64,000 nucleotides of DNA from Polyodon spathula (Eukaryota; Chordata; Actinopteri; Acipenseriformes; Polyodontidae), in the NCBI RefSeq assembly GCF_017654505.1, contig NC_054549.1, positions 29,437,854 through 29,501,853 of the forward strand, read 5' to 3'. Positions 1 to 13,772 of the stretch are shown here, one piece after another; position 1 is the stretch's first letter; the number at the start of each line of letters is the position of its first letter. The translations under genes were made by a program, and so were the position numbers. A model generated the notes under the pieces. That model saw nothing but the letters and a program-made list of their open reading frames with translations. It was not told where the DNA came from and searched no databases.

Positions 1-3000
1 AACAGAACTACAGAAACACGATATAACCTAATGGTTGATTGTAAGTATTTACACTATATACACATATAATTGTATTTTATTTTATGCTAAATTAATTTAT
101 TGTTTCTACAGTTCTTATAATAAAAATGGTTCGAAACATTGCCTTGGCCATTTAAATAACTAATAGCAGGCTCCTTACATTTAATTGCAGGTAGTTCTAA
201 AGCAATAAGACTTGTAATGCAAGACAATGTGAGAGAAATAGAATATTCAATAATCTAACGCTGCAGGTTCTTTGTATCTTGTGCTAATTGTCAACATGAT
301 TTGTTTCCTTGCTGAAACGGGTCACCAGGCCTGCTATGGAGTCAGAAATTATTTAATTTATGTTTGTATTTCTTTGATCAGTGGATCCTAATTCTAAACA
401 CACATGGTTTGTTCTGGTCTGAACCACATGCCCCTGCTGCCGTTTTTGAAAACAGCCAGCGAGAATTAAGATTTATATCTTTTGAGAAACTCTGCTACTG
501 CCCGTGTTCAGAGAACTTTGAAACAGTAAATTCCCCTAAGATCTCAAAAGTTTCATTGTTTCAATCATTAAACATTAACTAAAGCATGCTGTGGATAAAA
601 ACTTCAATAGCATGTCAAAATACCTTTCTTTGGTATAATACACTTTTTATTTTTATTTTTATAAATACAATAGCTGACAAAAATAAATGAATAATCCACA
701 TACCAATCAACTTCTTAAGTGTGCTGCAGTTGAACTTTTTCACAAACAGTTACTATTTGGCCATATAAAATACATATCAACCATAGAAAGGCAGTCTCCC
801 TTTCACATTAAGCCCTGCTCAGTGTACCACAAGTTTCCATACAGAAGAGGATTGGCAGTGGGAACAGAGTTAGATACAGTAACCGTGGAGGAGCTCAGCA
901 GTCAACTACTCGACCTCTAAATCCGGGTTTGCAGCTCACAGGGTGAACAGACAGCCTTGTCAGCTTGGCTTTATCAACAGCTCAGAGCAGTGCTTTTATC
1001 TAGCGGAACAGCAGTCCCTCTTACACCAGTGACCTGATGAAGTGCCTACAGATTAGGAGGGACAGGATTGATTAAAATACAGACATGTCCTCTTAAGGGC
1101 ATGACAGCTCATTCACTTCTACCCAATGGAGGCCCTTGTGTACCTGTATCTCACACTGCCAAAGAGCCCTCAACTTCTCTATTGGTACAACCAGGTCCCA
1201 GTCTGCATTTAAACCACCATCATGCCTACTCTATTAGCCTTCATATTCCCATGCAGTTCTCAACAAAGAACATTCTACTGGCAGAGGTGAGTCTAAGGTA
1301 AAGCAAATAGACCAAAATATTTGGGATACTCTACAGTGCAGAGTAGCTGGCATATGGGAGTCTTGGTTAAAACCAAACTCCACTACCTAGTGTGTAGTCT
1401 GGTGCAATTCAATCTAAATTGCACCAAAACATACCAATGTCTAGATACACAAGTAGGAAGAAAGACTCCCTGAAGGGGAACATCATCCCGGATCTACACT
1501 CTGCATTTTCTAGATTCTAATCTAATTTTCCACAACACTTTCACTTCCAAAGTTCCATTTCTGGAGACACAGCTTTGAAAAGCTTGAATAAGGGTACCAG
1601 CATTGCACGTTATCCTTATTCTAGGTTCTCTGTTTAAAACCATTTTTGACATCCATTCCAACCTCACTTTAATACTTTGGGCACCACTCTTAACCTGCTC
1701 TCTGCTTAATCAGTAAGTGCAATGTTCATCCTGTCATAATTAAGCCTAATATCTAAGATCATTCTCTTGTGGGTGTATGTGAGGTAGCTGGGTAAAATTC
1801 CTAGCAGAGATAATCCCTAAAACTATTCTGTTTACTGCAAAGCAAAATAAATATCATATTCAGCCATGACAAAAATTACTTCTAGCTCAGTTTAGAAAGC
1901 ACAAAGACTTTGCTAGTTTTTACTTCCTCACACAGGGCGAGTTAACTTTATATTGCATGGCATGTGTCCAAAAGCACAAAAGTACACCATATGGGAAACT
2001 AAAAAAAAGACCATCTACTTCAATGTGACAAAAAACAAGCCTATTCCATTGTGTTCTCACCCTAACATATGGCCATCATAGCCTTCCATTCTAACACTGT
2101 GCCCCTTGTGATCACCTACCCCTTGATAAAAAATAATACTAAACAATAGATACAACTCCCAATGGGTAGCCAGTTAAGTCATTTTACAATTTACTCTGAG
2201 GTTAATTTGTCACACCTGAGCTTAAACATATCCTTGAGGCCACAGCAGGTGTAATTAGCCAACACCATAGTAAAGCTTGGCTAAACTGTTATTAAATACG
2301 AATCATACTGTACCTGCTTCCCATCCTACAGACAGACGTCAGCCCAATGCGTGTCTTCCATCTCTGATCCAGAAACAATCAGGATAGCATGAACGTTATC
2401 AGTGCCATTGCGGCTATGCGTGAGAGACTAGCTGTCACCATTGTCTCTACCCAGATTACCAATCAACACAACAGATAAGCACCTCTGCCATGCCATATGG
2501 TTTTGGACGGCCGGCTGTAGTGATATCCTTCTCTCACGACATTTTTACCAAACAACGCTCTGCTGTAATTATGTTTTCAGATTTGATATCAAACCTAAAT
2601 AATATAGGATGAAGATGTTTCTTACTGCTAAGCTGCTTGTGCTGTTGTATAAAATTATTCCAACCCTAGGACTGAAAATGCCTCCCAATATTAATTGTAT
2701 TACCATGACTGGGAGCATGTGTTACCACTATCAGTTGTTCAGTACTCTGTAAGGTTTTATAATGATTCTGTCTTTTCATTTGGGCCACCAAGAATAAAAC
2801 ATAAAGGTCTGCCAAATACACATCTTAATCATCCCAGTAAATGTTCATTTATTAAAAAAGATAATGCCTTCAGAAACCAATTTTCAAAGGTTACATTAAA
2901 AATAAGACACTGTTGGTTACATTAATTATAACATTCTACTCTGTTTGCTATTTCAAAAGGGAGAATTATGTGAGGTTTGAAACATTTTTACCGTGGGAAC

Positions 3001-6000
3001 TGCTCAGTTAAAGGTCAAAGAGAAAAATGTTTATTTTTAGATCCGATTTAGTAATATGCAGTAAAATATATAAAAGTAAATTAAAGTAATCAACTTTCCT
3101 TGTTATTTAGTCTAACTCTGTTCATGTTAAGTTGTTCTGGGACCGAGGAATAGGCAATAGTAACTACTTAAAGAAACCTCCTTAACTAAATTATGTATCA
3201 CATTCCTTTATGTTCCTGGTTGTAAGGTCTACCCCACTTGTACCATCGATGTCATTGCTTGCTTACCAACTGTGTATTAATCCATCTGGTGTTTTCTTCT
3301 GGGGAGGATTTATTAACGTTACTACATACAAAATAAATAGTGAAATATGGACCTCCGAAAATCTGTATTAGGAATATGAAGTGGCAGTAAATTACAGTTG
3401 TAATGGTGTTACAGTTGCAATCGAAGTAATACAAAATATTTTTTATAGGCCAAATAAAACGCAAGCCAATACAAAAGAGATATTGCCTCTAACAAATAAA
3501 GTGGGTAAATAACATTGTGAACTGCCAGAAACCCATTCATTTCCATCCCTGCTGTGCAATTAAATCTGGTAATCTCGTTTCATTTCTGGTATTACAGTGT
3601 AACAAATACGAGAACAGAGAAATAAGTCCAGTCTAAATAGAATGCTTTCCTCTTTCTAAACCACTGCCCCAAAGAAACCTAACCCTTTTACTGCTTAAGT
3701 CCAGAAAGGTCCAAGATTTTGTTTTTAAATATTGCTTGGGTTACATATGTTAATGAGTGGTAATCTAATGTAACAGACAAAATAACCCTCAGGACTTGGC
3801 CAAGCTGCTAGCGTGTGAAGGTTCAAGGATTCACATGGCACTGAAAACTGGGAAGAGGATAAACAGAACACTGCCATGGTTAAAGAGGGCCTCCGAGTCT
3901 TGTGCATTGCTATTGCCGTCACCTTTTCACGAGAACTACATTTGTAAAATAAAACAATCCATAAAAAAAAAGAATTAACAACAATAAAATCCCTCTTAAA
4001 TTGTTTCAAGAGCAGGCCTGCCAAGGATATATAAAATATATATAAAAGTCCACTTTTTTTCCATCAATTAAACAGAACCAGACCTGCACGCGATTACTAT
4101 ACCTAAGGGTTTGTTTGTGGTGCCAATTGGCATTTAGCAGCCTCTGTTGGCTATGTGCAGGACACATTTGGAGATGCAGATAGCAACTCTCCACCTCTAC
4201 ACCTAGGGGCCAGTATATTGTTACTGCTAACAGCAGGGGCCAATAGCTAGAGCATGATATAAGCGGGTAGCTGTTTTAAATACCAGGCTCTTCAACCCTG
4301 TAAGCTGAGAACTAGCCAAGAGACTGAAATAACCTTCAAATTAATGATGAAATACAAAACACCACCAACTGCAGCTGCTGATCCAAAAGATCTGGCTTAA
4401 CAGTTATCACAAAAGGACTGCATCTGAGACTGTCACGGAATACAGAAATTGTGTGGCTCTGTCTGAGCCAAGGCGAATCAAAGTCTGAAAGCTGTACTCA
4501 ATATACAATACTACTAAATTAAATCAGATTCCAAAACAGCACAACAACATTTAAGAGTAGCTCCAGACTTATGAAGATATTGTATTGGTTTACTCTTTTT
4601 TCACATTTGTTGCATATTGTACTGTACTATTATAATATGCACTTTTATGGAACATATATTTGACCATTTGTATGGCAGTTTGCACAAAAGGTGTAAATGT
4701 TTTCAGGAAGAGTGCACTATTAAAAGGTATATTTACACTTACAGCTTTATTACTCCAGCTAGAACAGTGATTTAAACCAGGCCTATGTATCCACACTGCA
4801 ATGCCTTGCTCTATAAGACACCCACAAAATAAAATGAAAAGGTCCAGATTCAAACAGCAATTGACCTGACTGACACTACATGTTGGTATAAAGCATAATG
4901 ATTAGGTTAGATATTTACAAAATAACTAAGACCAAAGGACAACCACTGGCATGGTTGAGGGCAAGAAGGGGTTAACTCCGTAATGTCTGTAAAGTCCCAG
5001 GTGTATCATTAACTTGCCCTAATGCCACACACAAGCAATCTGAAAATTATAACTAATTTTGGTGTAATTTAGTCAGTGCTGGCTGATTTTTTAAAAAAAA
5101 ACATGTACATTTCAGTGCTACTGTACACACACAAAATAAATAATTCAAGATGCTCGCTGACATGAAAATAAAACTAAAAGGCTACTGCTGGACTTCTTTC
5201 CCTGAGTTAGTTGATTACAGTATTCAGTGCCCTGGTCTACTTGTATACTGGTTCCTAAACCAATGCGGCAATGTTGCATCTTAGGAGGCCTGTCTCTGTT
5301 CTATTCATTCGCAGCATGGGGGGTCCCTACTGTTATCTAGCTTGCCCAATAATATAACCTCATCAGTCCCTGGTTTGTCAAAATAAGGACTATTTACAGG
5401 ATAGTTGAGGGGTTCAACCAAGGTTAAAGTGAAATTAAACACCCTTTGTTGCTCCATTGGGGATCCCTGCTCTCACTGTACTTCTAACCTGCCTGACCTC
5501 TGTCTTGTTTTCCAGAACAGTGAACACCCAATGAGGGATGGCAACTCTTGGAAAGGTATTAAAACACAAAAACCCCTTCTGTCAGTTTTATTATTTCTTT
5601 TTTTTTTTTTTTACTGGAAATTGCCTCACCAATGCAACCCACTTACAGATCAGACAGACTGATCAACAAACAACCTTCATTACCAATTTGATTCATATCC
5701 TCTTTTCACCCAATAAGCAATGGTCGCTACCAAGCTTCTAAGAAGGACGGTCTAATTGAAATTGAATTTGATACTTGTTATTTTATTCAGATATTTGCAT
5801 CTGAACTAAACATCCCACTCTTTTTTTTTCAAAACTGGTTTAATGAAACAGCATGGGACTGTAGGTCACTGTGTATTAGAAAAACTACTGAGGAAAACTA
5901 TCAATTTTCAACAATAATCCTCTTTGCCTTTGCATTTGGCTTTGCAAAGTATTGCAACCCTCAGGGCAAGGTTATTTCCCCTATAAACCTCATTTGCATT

Positions 6001-7925
6001 CCACGGTTGTGCAGTATACTCCTCATTTGATCCCAGCATGTGCACTGGGGTTTCTGTACACCGGTATGTATCTTGAAAACAAATATCTTCAGAAATAAAT
6101 GCACAATGCTGACCTCAAACATTGCACTGGAAATTGCAAACCAGCAGGATGTAGTTTTGTAGTTTAAAAACCTGATCCTGTGGCATCCACAACCCTGGAC
6201 AGGTGACCTCTGGCCTGGCTTTGTTATAAATATGATTTCCAAAAGGCAAGGGTCAGGAGTAGGCGATTTGGAATGTCTGTGGGCACTTGATATGAGATAT
6301 GCTTTAAAATAAAACCTGGAAACCTGATAGGCATTACATTGCATAAGTCAAATTATTCAGGGTGGGAGGGCCCTGGACACTGCAGAAGATTCAATTAACC
6401 TTTTCCTTTTATATTGCTTTTAGTGACCAACCCACTCATCAGTCTTCTATACATTTAACCTGTTTTAACAAAGCAACCCACGAAGACGACTCTCAATAGC
6501 CCCTTGACATTTTCACGCAGGTCCAAACAGCTGCTTCTCCAAAAAGGGGTAAACATCACAGTAAGCAGAGAAGGGACCAAGAAGAAAAGCAGCTCAAAGG
6601 ACAAGAGAGGCTAATATCATATCAGTGCTAGCCGCACAATGGCAAGTGGTGAGGGACTGTCACCTCCCACCACAACTTACACCTACTCAGGACTATCACA
6701 AACACACAGTATTCGCAAAATAAAACAGCATTTTAACAAAAAGGACAAAGCATCAAAGATCAGTAGTCATTCGCCAATGGTGTTTTGTAAAGGGGAAGCC
6801 ACACAAAGGCAAATTAGCTGACGAACGCTTAAGGAAACAAGTTTAATTGTGCGGGAAGGTCTTTCACATATGTGAAAAAAAACTCCACCACAATGCATAG
6901 AAACACACTCACACCCACACATAAGCAATACAGAAGACAAAAAAATGTTGCAGTAGAAACCAAGCCAAAGAACTCCCAAGGGAACAGGACTGCTGGCTGA
7001 ATCGCAGGCATTATTTCAAATGGAAATAGTTTTCATATTGACTGAAGTTAAATTAACCTGTTTATCCAATGTGTACTGATACAGTTTATTTTGTAGATTT
7101 TTTTTGACAGCCTCCCCTTTAATTTTGTGGAAGAATGAACATGCATTAGCAAATAATTCTGTATGAGGTGCCAGCACTACTTCCTAGTGCTCAGCAGAAT
7201 AAGCAAATGCATATTGCAATATACACACATATACTCGCAACAAATCTAGCATTCTTTAAGTTTCTAGCCTTGTATGGGAATACACTCCCACAGCAAGTTA
7301 TGTCCTCCTCAGCATATTTTTAACACATAATCAGTACAAACTGCACTTAAAATCCCTCTTTGGCAATTCAGAAACCTCATCAGCTTACCATTACAAACAG
7401 CAGAGCACCATTCCTCAGTACTTCAGTACAACGCTGGAGCCTAATCAGTGATTCTACAACAGGTATGTAAAAGTGTCCCTATGAATTTGTAACTAAAATA
7501 CCATGCTCTGTGAAAACAATTCACTAAGAATCCACCAAATGCCAGCACAGGTTTATTTTCTTTCAGCTAGTCAATGATACAGCAACCAAAGACTGTCCTC
7601 CAGGCAAGCGAGCCACAGCGCAGCCCAAATCCTCATCTCCACATGCTTTCTGTCTTTGAATCGCAAGGTTGAGACCGTATCTTACTACCAGTGGAGAAAC
7701 AGAATCCCGAGCCAGCAGACAGATGATAATTAATGATGGAGGGCTGGATAAACAGGGAAAAGATGTCCTTCACCTCTGTACAACAGAGTTCACTGTGGGG
7801 TCAAACCCTGCGGATGACTTTTCTGGAGAACTCCCATGGATTGGAGCATTTGGAAGGAAGGGTGCTGATCTACTTCCTCACCCCCTAACCAGTCTTTAAT
7901 CATGCTCTGCTACATTCAATCAGAA

Positions 7926-7929
<4 letters not shown>
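1..7929. other. Non-coding stretch, inferred intron of the semaphorin gene
   Basis: No gene is seen. The sequence is AT-rich and unique-looking, with stops in all frames; the open frames are short and resemble no family. On the model given for the exon at 17257-17410 this is the far part of the minus-strand intron after the first coding exon. I looked on the minus strand for the next semaphorin exon, which would encode the start of the sema beta-propeller (motifs such as DYRILL or YVGSKD), and did not find it. That exon is probably beyond the left edge. Confidence 0.45.

Positions 7930-7983
<54 letters not shown>
7930..7983. repeat. (TA)n microsatellite
   Basis: About 27 uninterrupted TA units, with no flanking duplication. 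Its length and purity suggest it is polymorphic. Confidence 0.97.
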
Positions 7984-10659
7984 CAGACATAAACATACAG
8001 GCAGTGTTGCCTGTTCTCATCTTTTAGACTTTTTAAATCAATACCTGTGCTGTACCTGCCCCATAGGGCAGATATACAAACATAAGACTAATTGCTTAAA
8101 AATGTCCTGTTATAAAACACTACCCACACAACCTGCTATAGTTATGCCAGAAACAGACACTGGCAGTAGTAATGCCAACAAAAAACCGCTAGAACAATGT
8201 TTCTGAACGTTGACCTGGATAGAAGAGTTTCAAGATAACGGGCATTACTGAGGATGGCAGAAGGGTACACAATACCTCCATTGTGCTGGTGTTGCTTGAT
8301 ATATAAATGTACACACTTGTCCATAAGGAACTGGCTTGAGACCCACAACAACTTACACTCTATGGCCTGTGTGTGAAATATTTCATTGATGATTATGGAT
8401 GCTGTGACTGAGCTACCAGACCATGCATTATTCCTACCCTGAAAACAGTGCCAACTCCCAGTGCTTTTGATCCTTCAGCAAAGCCTGACCTCTTCCTCGT
8501 TCTAACAAAGAAAGTAGGCTTAGTTATGCTTTTGCTAATTATTAACAGGATAAAGAGGAAAATTACCACAGCAACCAAAATAACAGCAACACACCCTCAT
8601 TACCCTCCTATTTTGCAAATTCTTTGTGGATAGATTCATAATTATGAAGCAGAACAAGAAAAAATAACACAAGCATATTACAGAACGATCCAAACTGGAT
8701 TTTTCAGTAAACACTGCCTGTCTAGGCAGCAATCTCGTTCCATCACTTCAAAACGCCTCAGGTCTCTTTGCTCCCCTCCTGACAAGTGTTTACGTTTTTA
8801 GAGTTCAGTCAAACACAAGAAGTTATTATTTTATTCAAACAACTCTAATTTGTACAAACACTTGTACTTGCGATGAAATGAAGACCACTGAAGAAAATTT
8901 CTCTTTGAAGAAAAACAAAAGTAGAAAGAACTTTTATCTTTCCAGGTATTGACATATAGAAGCCCATTTTTACTATTGTTTGGGAATAAAACTCGCTTGA
9001 CATTCTGGCACAAATTACCATTGATTTTACAGTATGAAGTAAACAGTAGCTATACTGCCTCTTTCTTGCTACCCAATACGTTAATACAGAGCATGAAAAA
9101 CACCCCCTTCAGTGGAAACTAAACTGATGAACCAACAGCATGACTCTAAACTGTTACTGCATTCCAGGTCCTGTTTGAAATCTGTCCAGTCTAAAATAAC
9201 AATCCCTCCATGGGCAATTTACTTTAATAAATCACTCAGTCACATATAGAATGTCTCAGTCTCATGATTGCAGACAGGCAGTCCCCTCGTTCTTGCCTCT
9301 ACCCCAATGGGACTCACAGACTTAGCCTAATTCACCTTGATTTTCCTTTGGTTTGAATAAAGTTCTCATATATATTTTTCTAAACAGTTCCCAGTTGCAA
9401 ATGCATTTGAATGTACAGTATCACATCACTAGGAATGTTTTTAACCTAAGTCATGACATTATAAATTACCCCTTTGCCTTTATACCACAGCTCCAGTTTT
9501 TCTAGATATGCCTGCTTTAAAAATAAACAATGTAGAAAAACACAATAATTTTCTTTTTTTAATGCTTCCTCCTTAAAAGCTTTGTGCAGCGAATTACAGC
9601 AGTGAATCAGGTGTGGCCTAAATACAGCATGGGCTCAGCAAACAATACCCTGCACAGACATGGGGATCCTGTCTCAATGCTGTAGGTCTCATCAACATCA
9701 CACTCCAACATTTAACTGCAGCTCGGGCATCCGCTCCTGAGCCATTGTTCCCTGAGAGATTATAATGTAAGAAGGTGATTATGTTTACCTGATGCAATAG
9801 CTGCTAAACCCGCTGAATTATTCAAGCAATAAAATCACAGTCAATTCCTCTGAGCCGCAGAGCTCTCAAAGAAAAAGTGCATTGTAATTCATCAAGACAG
9901 GGAATGCCTAACGAGCACTGCTCAAATAGTTAAATTTATTTTATAAAAAACCATGGAACAAAGTTAGCTGCTGCAAAAATATCTGAATTCTCCAACAGAG
10001 AGATATGCCATCTGGAACATCTCACATTGCATAGAATTTAGTAATGACCAGGGGTTAGACACAAACCCGCCTCCTATAGAGAATATTATTCTGTTCCAGC
10101 AGTCATACACTATTTATCATTATCGTTGACCAGGCATGTGAGATTCTCTAGCAATGCTCCAAACACTTAATACTTAAATCACAGCGCTATAACAACTTTG
10201 TAACCACTCTGGTTAGAATTACTACCAAAGAAACAAAAAAGACAGGATGGATTTTAGGATTTAAGTAATTGATTATTTGTAAAGATGTGCTGAGAATTTG
10301 ATACAGTTTAGAGTTGAGTTCTGTATATTGCACATTTAGGATTTGTTATGCAGCAGGCAACTTTACTGCATCGTTGACTAAAAGCACCAACACAGGCCTA
10401 TCATGCCAAGTTGAATCTATTGTTTCTGACTCTAAAACCCCACAGCTTGCCAGATCCAATAGATTTTTTGGCAAAGATTTAAAAACAAAATGATTTCATT
10501 TGGAACATGTTGCTTTTTTCCCCCTCCTTCGAGACAGTGGTGTCTTACTAATTGCTGAGGTAATCTACAAGCGGAACAATAGCCGCGAAATTTTTTAAAA
10601 CAATGTCGGTACCTAGTCATTGACGCCGGCTCTGCATAAATAAAGATAACAAATGTTTA
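7984..10659. other. Non-coding stretch, inferred intron
   Basis: No gene is seen. Part of it (about 9720-9900) is less AT-rich and contains a SOX-type motif, GCCATTGTTC at 9741-9750, in a block that could be a conserved non-coding element. Conservation cannot be tested here. Confidence 0.4.
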
Positions 10660-10675
10660 CATATATAAATATATA

Positions 10676-10715
<40 letters not shown>

Positions 10716-10757
10716 TATTAATATTATATATAATATATATATTAATATAATATATTA
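10660..10757. repeat. Compound AT-rich repeat with inverted AT segments
   Basis: A pure (AT)n core is flanked by mixed ATATTA/TAATAT blocks, so the tract is largely self-complementary over about 98 bp. It probably arose by slippage of an AT microsatellite with interruptions. Confidence 0.9.
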
Positions 10758-11693
10758 CTTAATATCTCCTAATTTTCAAAGCAAATGGTTATTAGAAACA
10801 GTGGGAAATAAAAAGCACTGGAGGCTTGACTAAGATTTCCAAAAGCAACTGCACTGCTTTCACTCCACAAGATGCAGATTTGTGATGCTTTAAACAAGTT
10901 TAAAAGATTATATAAGTTATACAGGGCTGTAAAATCATTTTCAAATACATTATTTTTGAATGGGGGCACTACACAAATGTCTGTGCATTGGGCAGGTGGA
11001 ACACTCCAATGCACTCCAGTGAAATATGAGTGAAAGACAGCACTGTCAAAGACAACCTCTGTCAGTAATTCAACTGGGTAGATACTAAAAAGGGATTTCA
11101 GTGTTTGTAAAAGTGAGAGACTGGCAGCATATACAAGTCTACAGTGATACTTTCTGTAGAAGACCTTCATGAAAGAAAACTGTGGATAACTTTAGTTTAT
11201 TCCTTTCAGTGTTAGACCATTGTCGATAGATACGCAAAAACTGTTCCATATAGTACTGCACTGAAGATTGTCTTCAACATTGATAGACTAGATTTAGCCA
11301 TAATGCTGTCACCTTTAGTTTCTCTGTGTTGAGTGAACTGAATTCAGCACAGAGGTCCCTATCAGATCAGCGGGTGTTGTAAAGTTCTGTGCCTCTGGGT
11401 ATGATGATATATTTCCAGTCGGGCCCCAACAGCATTATGCTGCATCGACTGAGATGGAAAAGGAAGAAAAGCTCCCTCGGCCCCAGCCAAGCAGCCAGGG
11501 CTGTTCTTATTACTCAGTTTCTTTGTGAGATGGAGCCAGCCCTGAAGCTGTAATCAGTTTCTTTGCATTAATTCTGATTTGATTCAGTTTTTCCAAGTGT
11601 CTCACCTCGCCTTGCTGCCAGCTGCACGCTGTAGACTCCAGCAGAAAGTGTGGAGTGTGGACATGCTTTCACCCCACAGAATAGGAACACAGC

Positions 11694-11762
<69 letters not shown>

Positions 11763-13640
11763 GGTTGAATGTATAAATAGTGTATAATCTAACAAGTTAA
11801 ACCTACCTACCTAAATTATTTAGACTATATTATACATTTTCTGGCTGCTGCAGAAATATACAACTAATTAATTAACACTCACAAGTTTAGCTTTTGTACT
11901 TTCTTCCCTATATTTGTTACCGCATAATTCTGCTAGTTTTATATTTAAGTGTTCTGGTGCACCAAAACCTCTATACACAATATTAAGGTCTGGCCTCACC
12001 CCAGCAAGCTCATTAAGTCTGCCAGCGGGATTAATTAAGATTCAGAAACCCGGATGTTCTTCATCCCAGACCGCTGGACCACACAGCCTGAATTTTCTTT
12101 TTTATTAACAAAAGCCTAATCCTCAAGCCAGCCTAATTGAATTAATGGTAAATTCAGCAACCTTCTGTTCCTGAGGCAGATTTGCTGGCACTGCCCAGGA
12201 GTGAAGCCCATGACTAGGGCTTCCTGTTCCTCACAGTCCCCTGAAATCTGTCTTTCTCATAGTAGCCTGGATCTTGAGGGCTTGATTGACTCCCAGCCAC
12301 CGTAGCCCCTTCTATTTCTCTTTCCTGGTTAACAAAAATATAAAAAAGGGTGATTCTGAGTTTTTCTTATTAAACAAGAAATATTTTTGCCTAATTGCTG
12401 CTTCAAGTAAGTGCGATTTTGGCTGTTTCCAAAATGGTGCCAGTCCTTGGCTAATTCAGGGTTATTGTTTCTCCACAGTTTAGCATCTACAGCAGATCTC
12501 CATGCAGCAATAACATTCCAGTGCCAGGGAAGAAGGCAGTAACTGTGTTGACATCATAGAGAACACCCATATATAAGCTGAACAGAAAATAAAAGAATAA
12601 AAAAACAAAAAACAAAAACAGTAGTAAGCACTTCATATATAATTTACATCAGGAACCCTGTGTTGGATGAAGGAAACTGATGGTGCTTACCAAACTGAGC
12701 TCCAACATCCCATGTCAGTTTTGAAGGAAATAAAGGGTATTTTATTATTCCTCCCTGCTGAAGACAAAACTGCTAATTCCCAAAGAAGACAAAGCCTTCA
12801 GCTACACAAGATCAGAGGGCTGAAGACTCCCATCCTAATCCTTAACCGATATTGTGACCATATGGCGACGGCTCATTTTGAGCTTTTAAAGTGGATTAGT
12901 CAATGAGTGGATTATTAAAAGGACCAAAGGCTACAGTAAGGCCAGAAGGCAATTGTGCACAGGTGGGTTTGCCAATCATACAATGGGTTTGAATAACTCC
13001 AGAATTACAGTACTACTCACTTGAGTTGATGGATGCTTATTGTTAAAGCAAGCTTGGAAAGACCCGAGAGGGTAATTGAAATCCCTGCTAGTGAACTTGT
13101 TCTCTCACCAGGACACTAGTGTCGAACATTTCAACCACCCATTGATTCTCCTGTAACTTTGAGCTCGAGTTGAACCTTTCCAAGGCACTTAGCTTTGGCT
13201 CCAATCTCAGAGAGCAAGATAAACAAATGCAATTAAAGCACTTGTGGGAGGCTGAAGAGAGATAAACTTCACAGTCTTTGACGGTTAAAAATTCAAGTTA
13301 AAGTTCAAACTATCTCCAGTACAAGGCTACTATTCAATTACCTCTTGTTCTTAGGCTTGCTGCTCTAATGTTGTCCAAGATAGCAAGGTTCATAAAAGAC
13401 GCCTCCAACACCGTCTCTGATATAAGGCTGATATACCATAAATCTTCATACATGTTTAACATTCTCAGCGCCACTGTGTTTTTGAGTCTTTAAAGATCTT
13501 AGTTTAGTTTGCAATTTAGAAAATCCATAAACTACAAACTAACATTATTTACATTTACATTTTTGTGCTTGTGTTGTCTTACGCAATTGCACACCGAATC
13601 AATGAGACCCAGGTCCCTTATTAAACAACTCAGTCATGTT
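10758..13640. other. Non-coding stretch containing a CA microsatellite
   Basis: No gene is seen. Blocks at about 11340-11600 and 11960-12200 are less AT-rich and contain homeodomain-type TAAT cores. They look like candidate regulatory elements by composition only. Minus-strand open frames here (10769-11170, for example) show no domain or family resemblance. Confidence 0.4.
11697..11759. repeat. (AC)n microsatellite
   Basis: About 31 uninterrupted AC units. Open frames running through it on both strands (Thr-His or Cys-Val runs) are artefacts of the repeat. Confidence 0.97.
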
Positions 13641-13772
13641 TAATGTTGTTGAAGCTGACACCCTGGGATCCTTCAAGAAGCTGCTTGATGAGATGCCAGG
13701 ACCAATAAGCCACTAACAACCAAATGAGCAAGATTGGCAGAATGGCCTCCTCTCGTATGTAAACTTTGTTTT
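13640..13772 (+). mobile_element. 3' tail of a CR1-like LINE (truncated relic)
   Basis: The frame from 13642 reads NVVEADTLGSFKKLLDEM and runs to a TAA stop at 13714-13716. This matches the C-terminal end of the reverse-transcriptase ORF of CR1-type LINEs, which typically read ...VV-[ED]A-xx-[LV]xxFKxxLD. A short 3' UTR follows, containing GGCAGAATGGCCTCCTCTCG, a tail I associate with LINE copies in sturgeon, gar and bichir genomes. Everything 5' of the last 25 codons is missing, the usual outcome of incomplete reverse transcription. Family assignment comes from the C-terminal motif alone; another non-LTR clade remains possible. Confidence 0.7.

Noticed and set aside
5516..5554. Short exon-like segment on plus between TTGTTTTCCAG and AAAG|GTATT
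   Set aside because: 39 bp only, with no matching neighbour exon or family resemblance; such pairs arise by chance.
10769..11170. 133-codon ORF on minus
   Set aside because: No recognisable domain; amino-acid make-up is typical of random AT-rich sequence.
11568..11795. ORFs across the CA repeat on both strands
   Set aside because: The reading frames are created by the dinucleotide repeat (Cys-Val or Thr-His runs).
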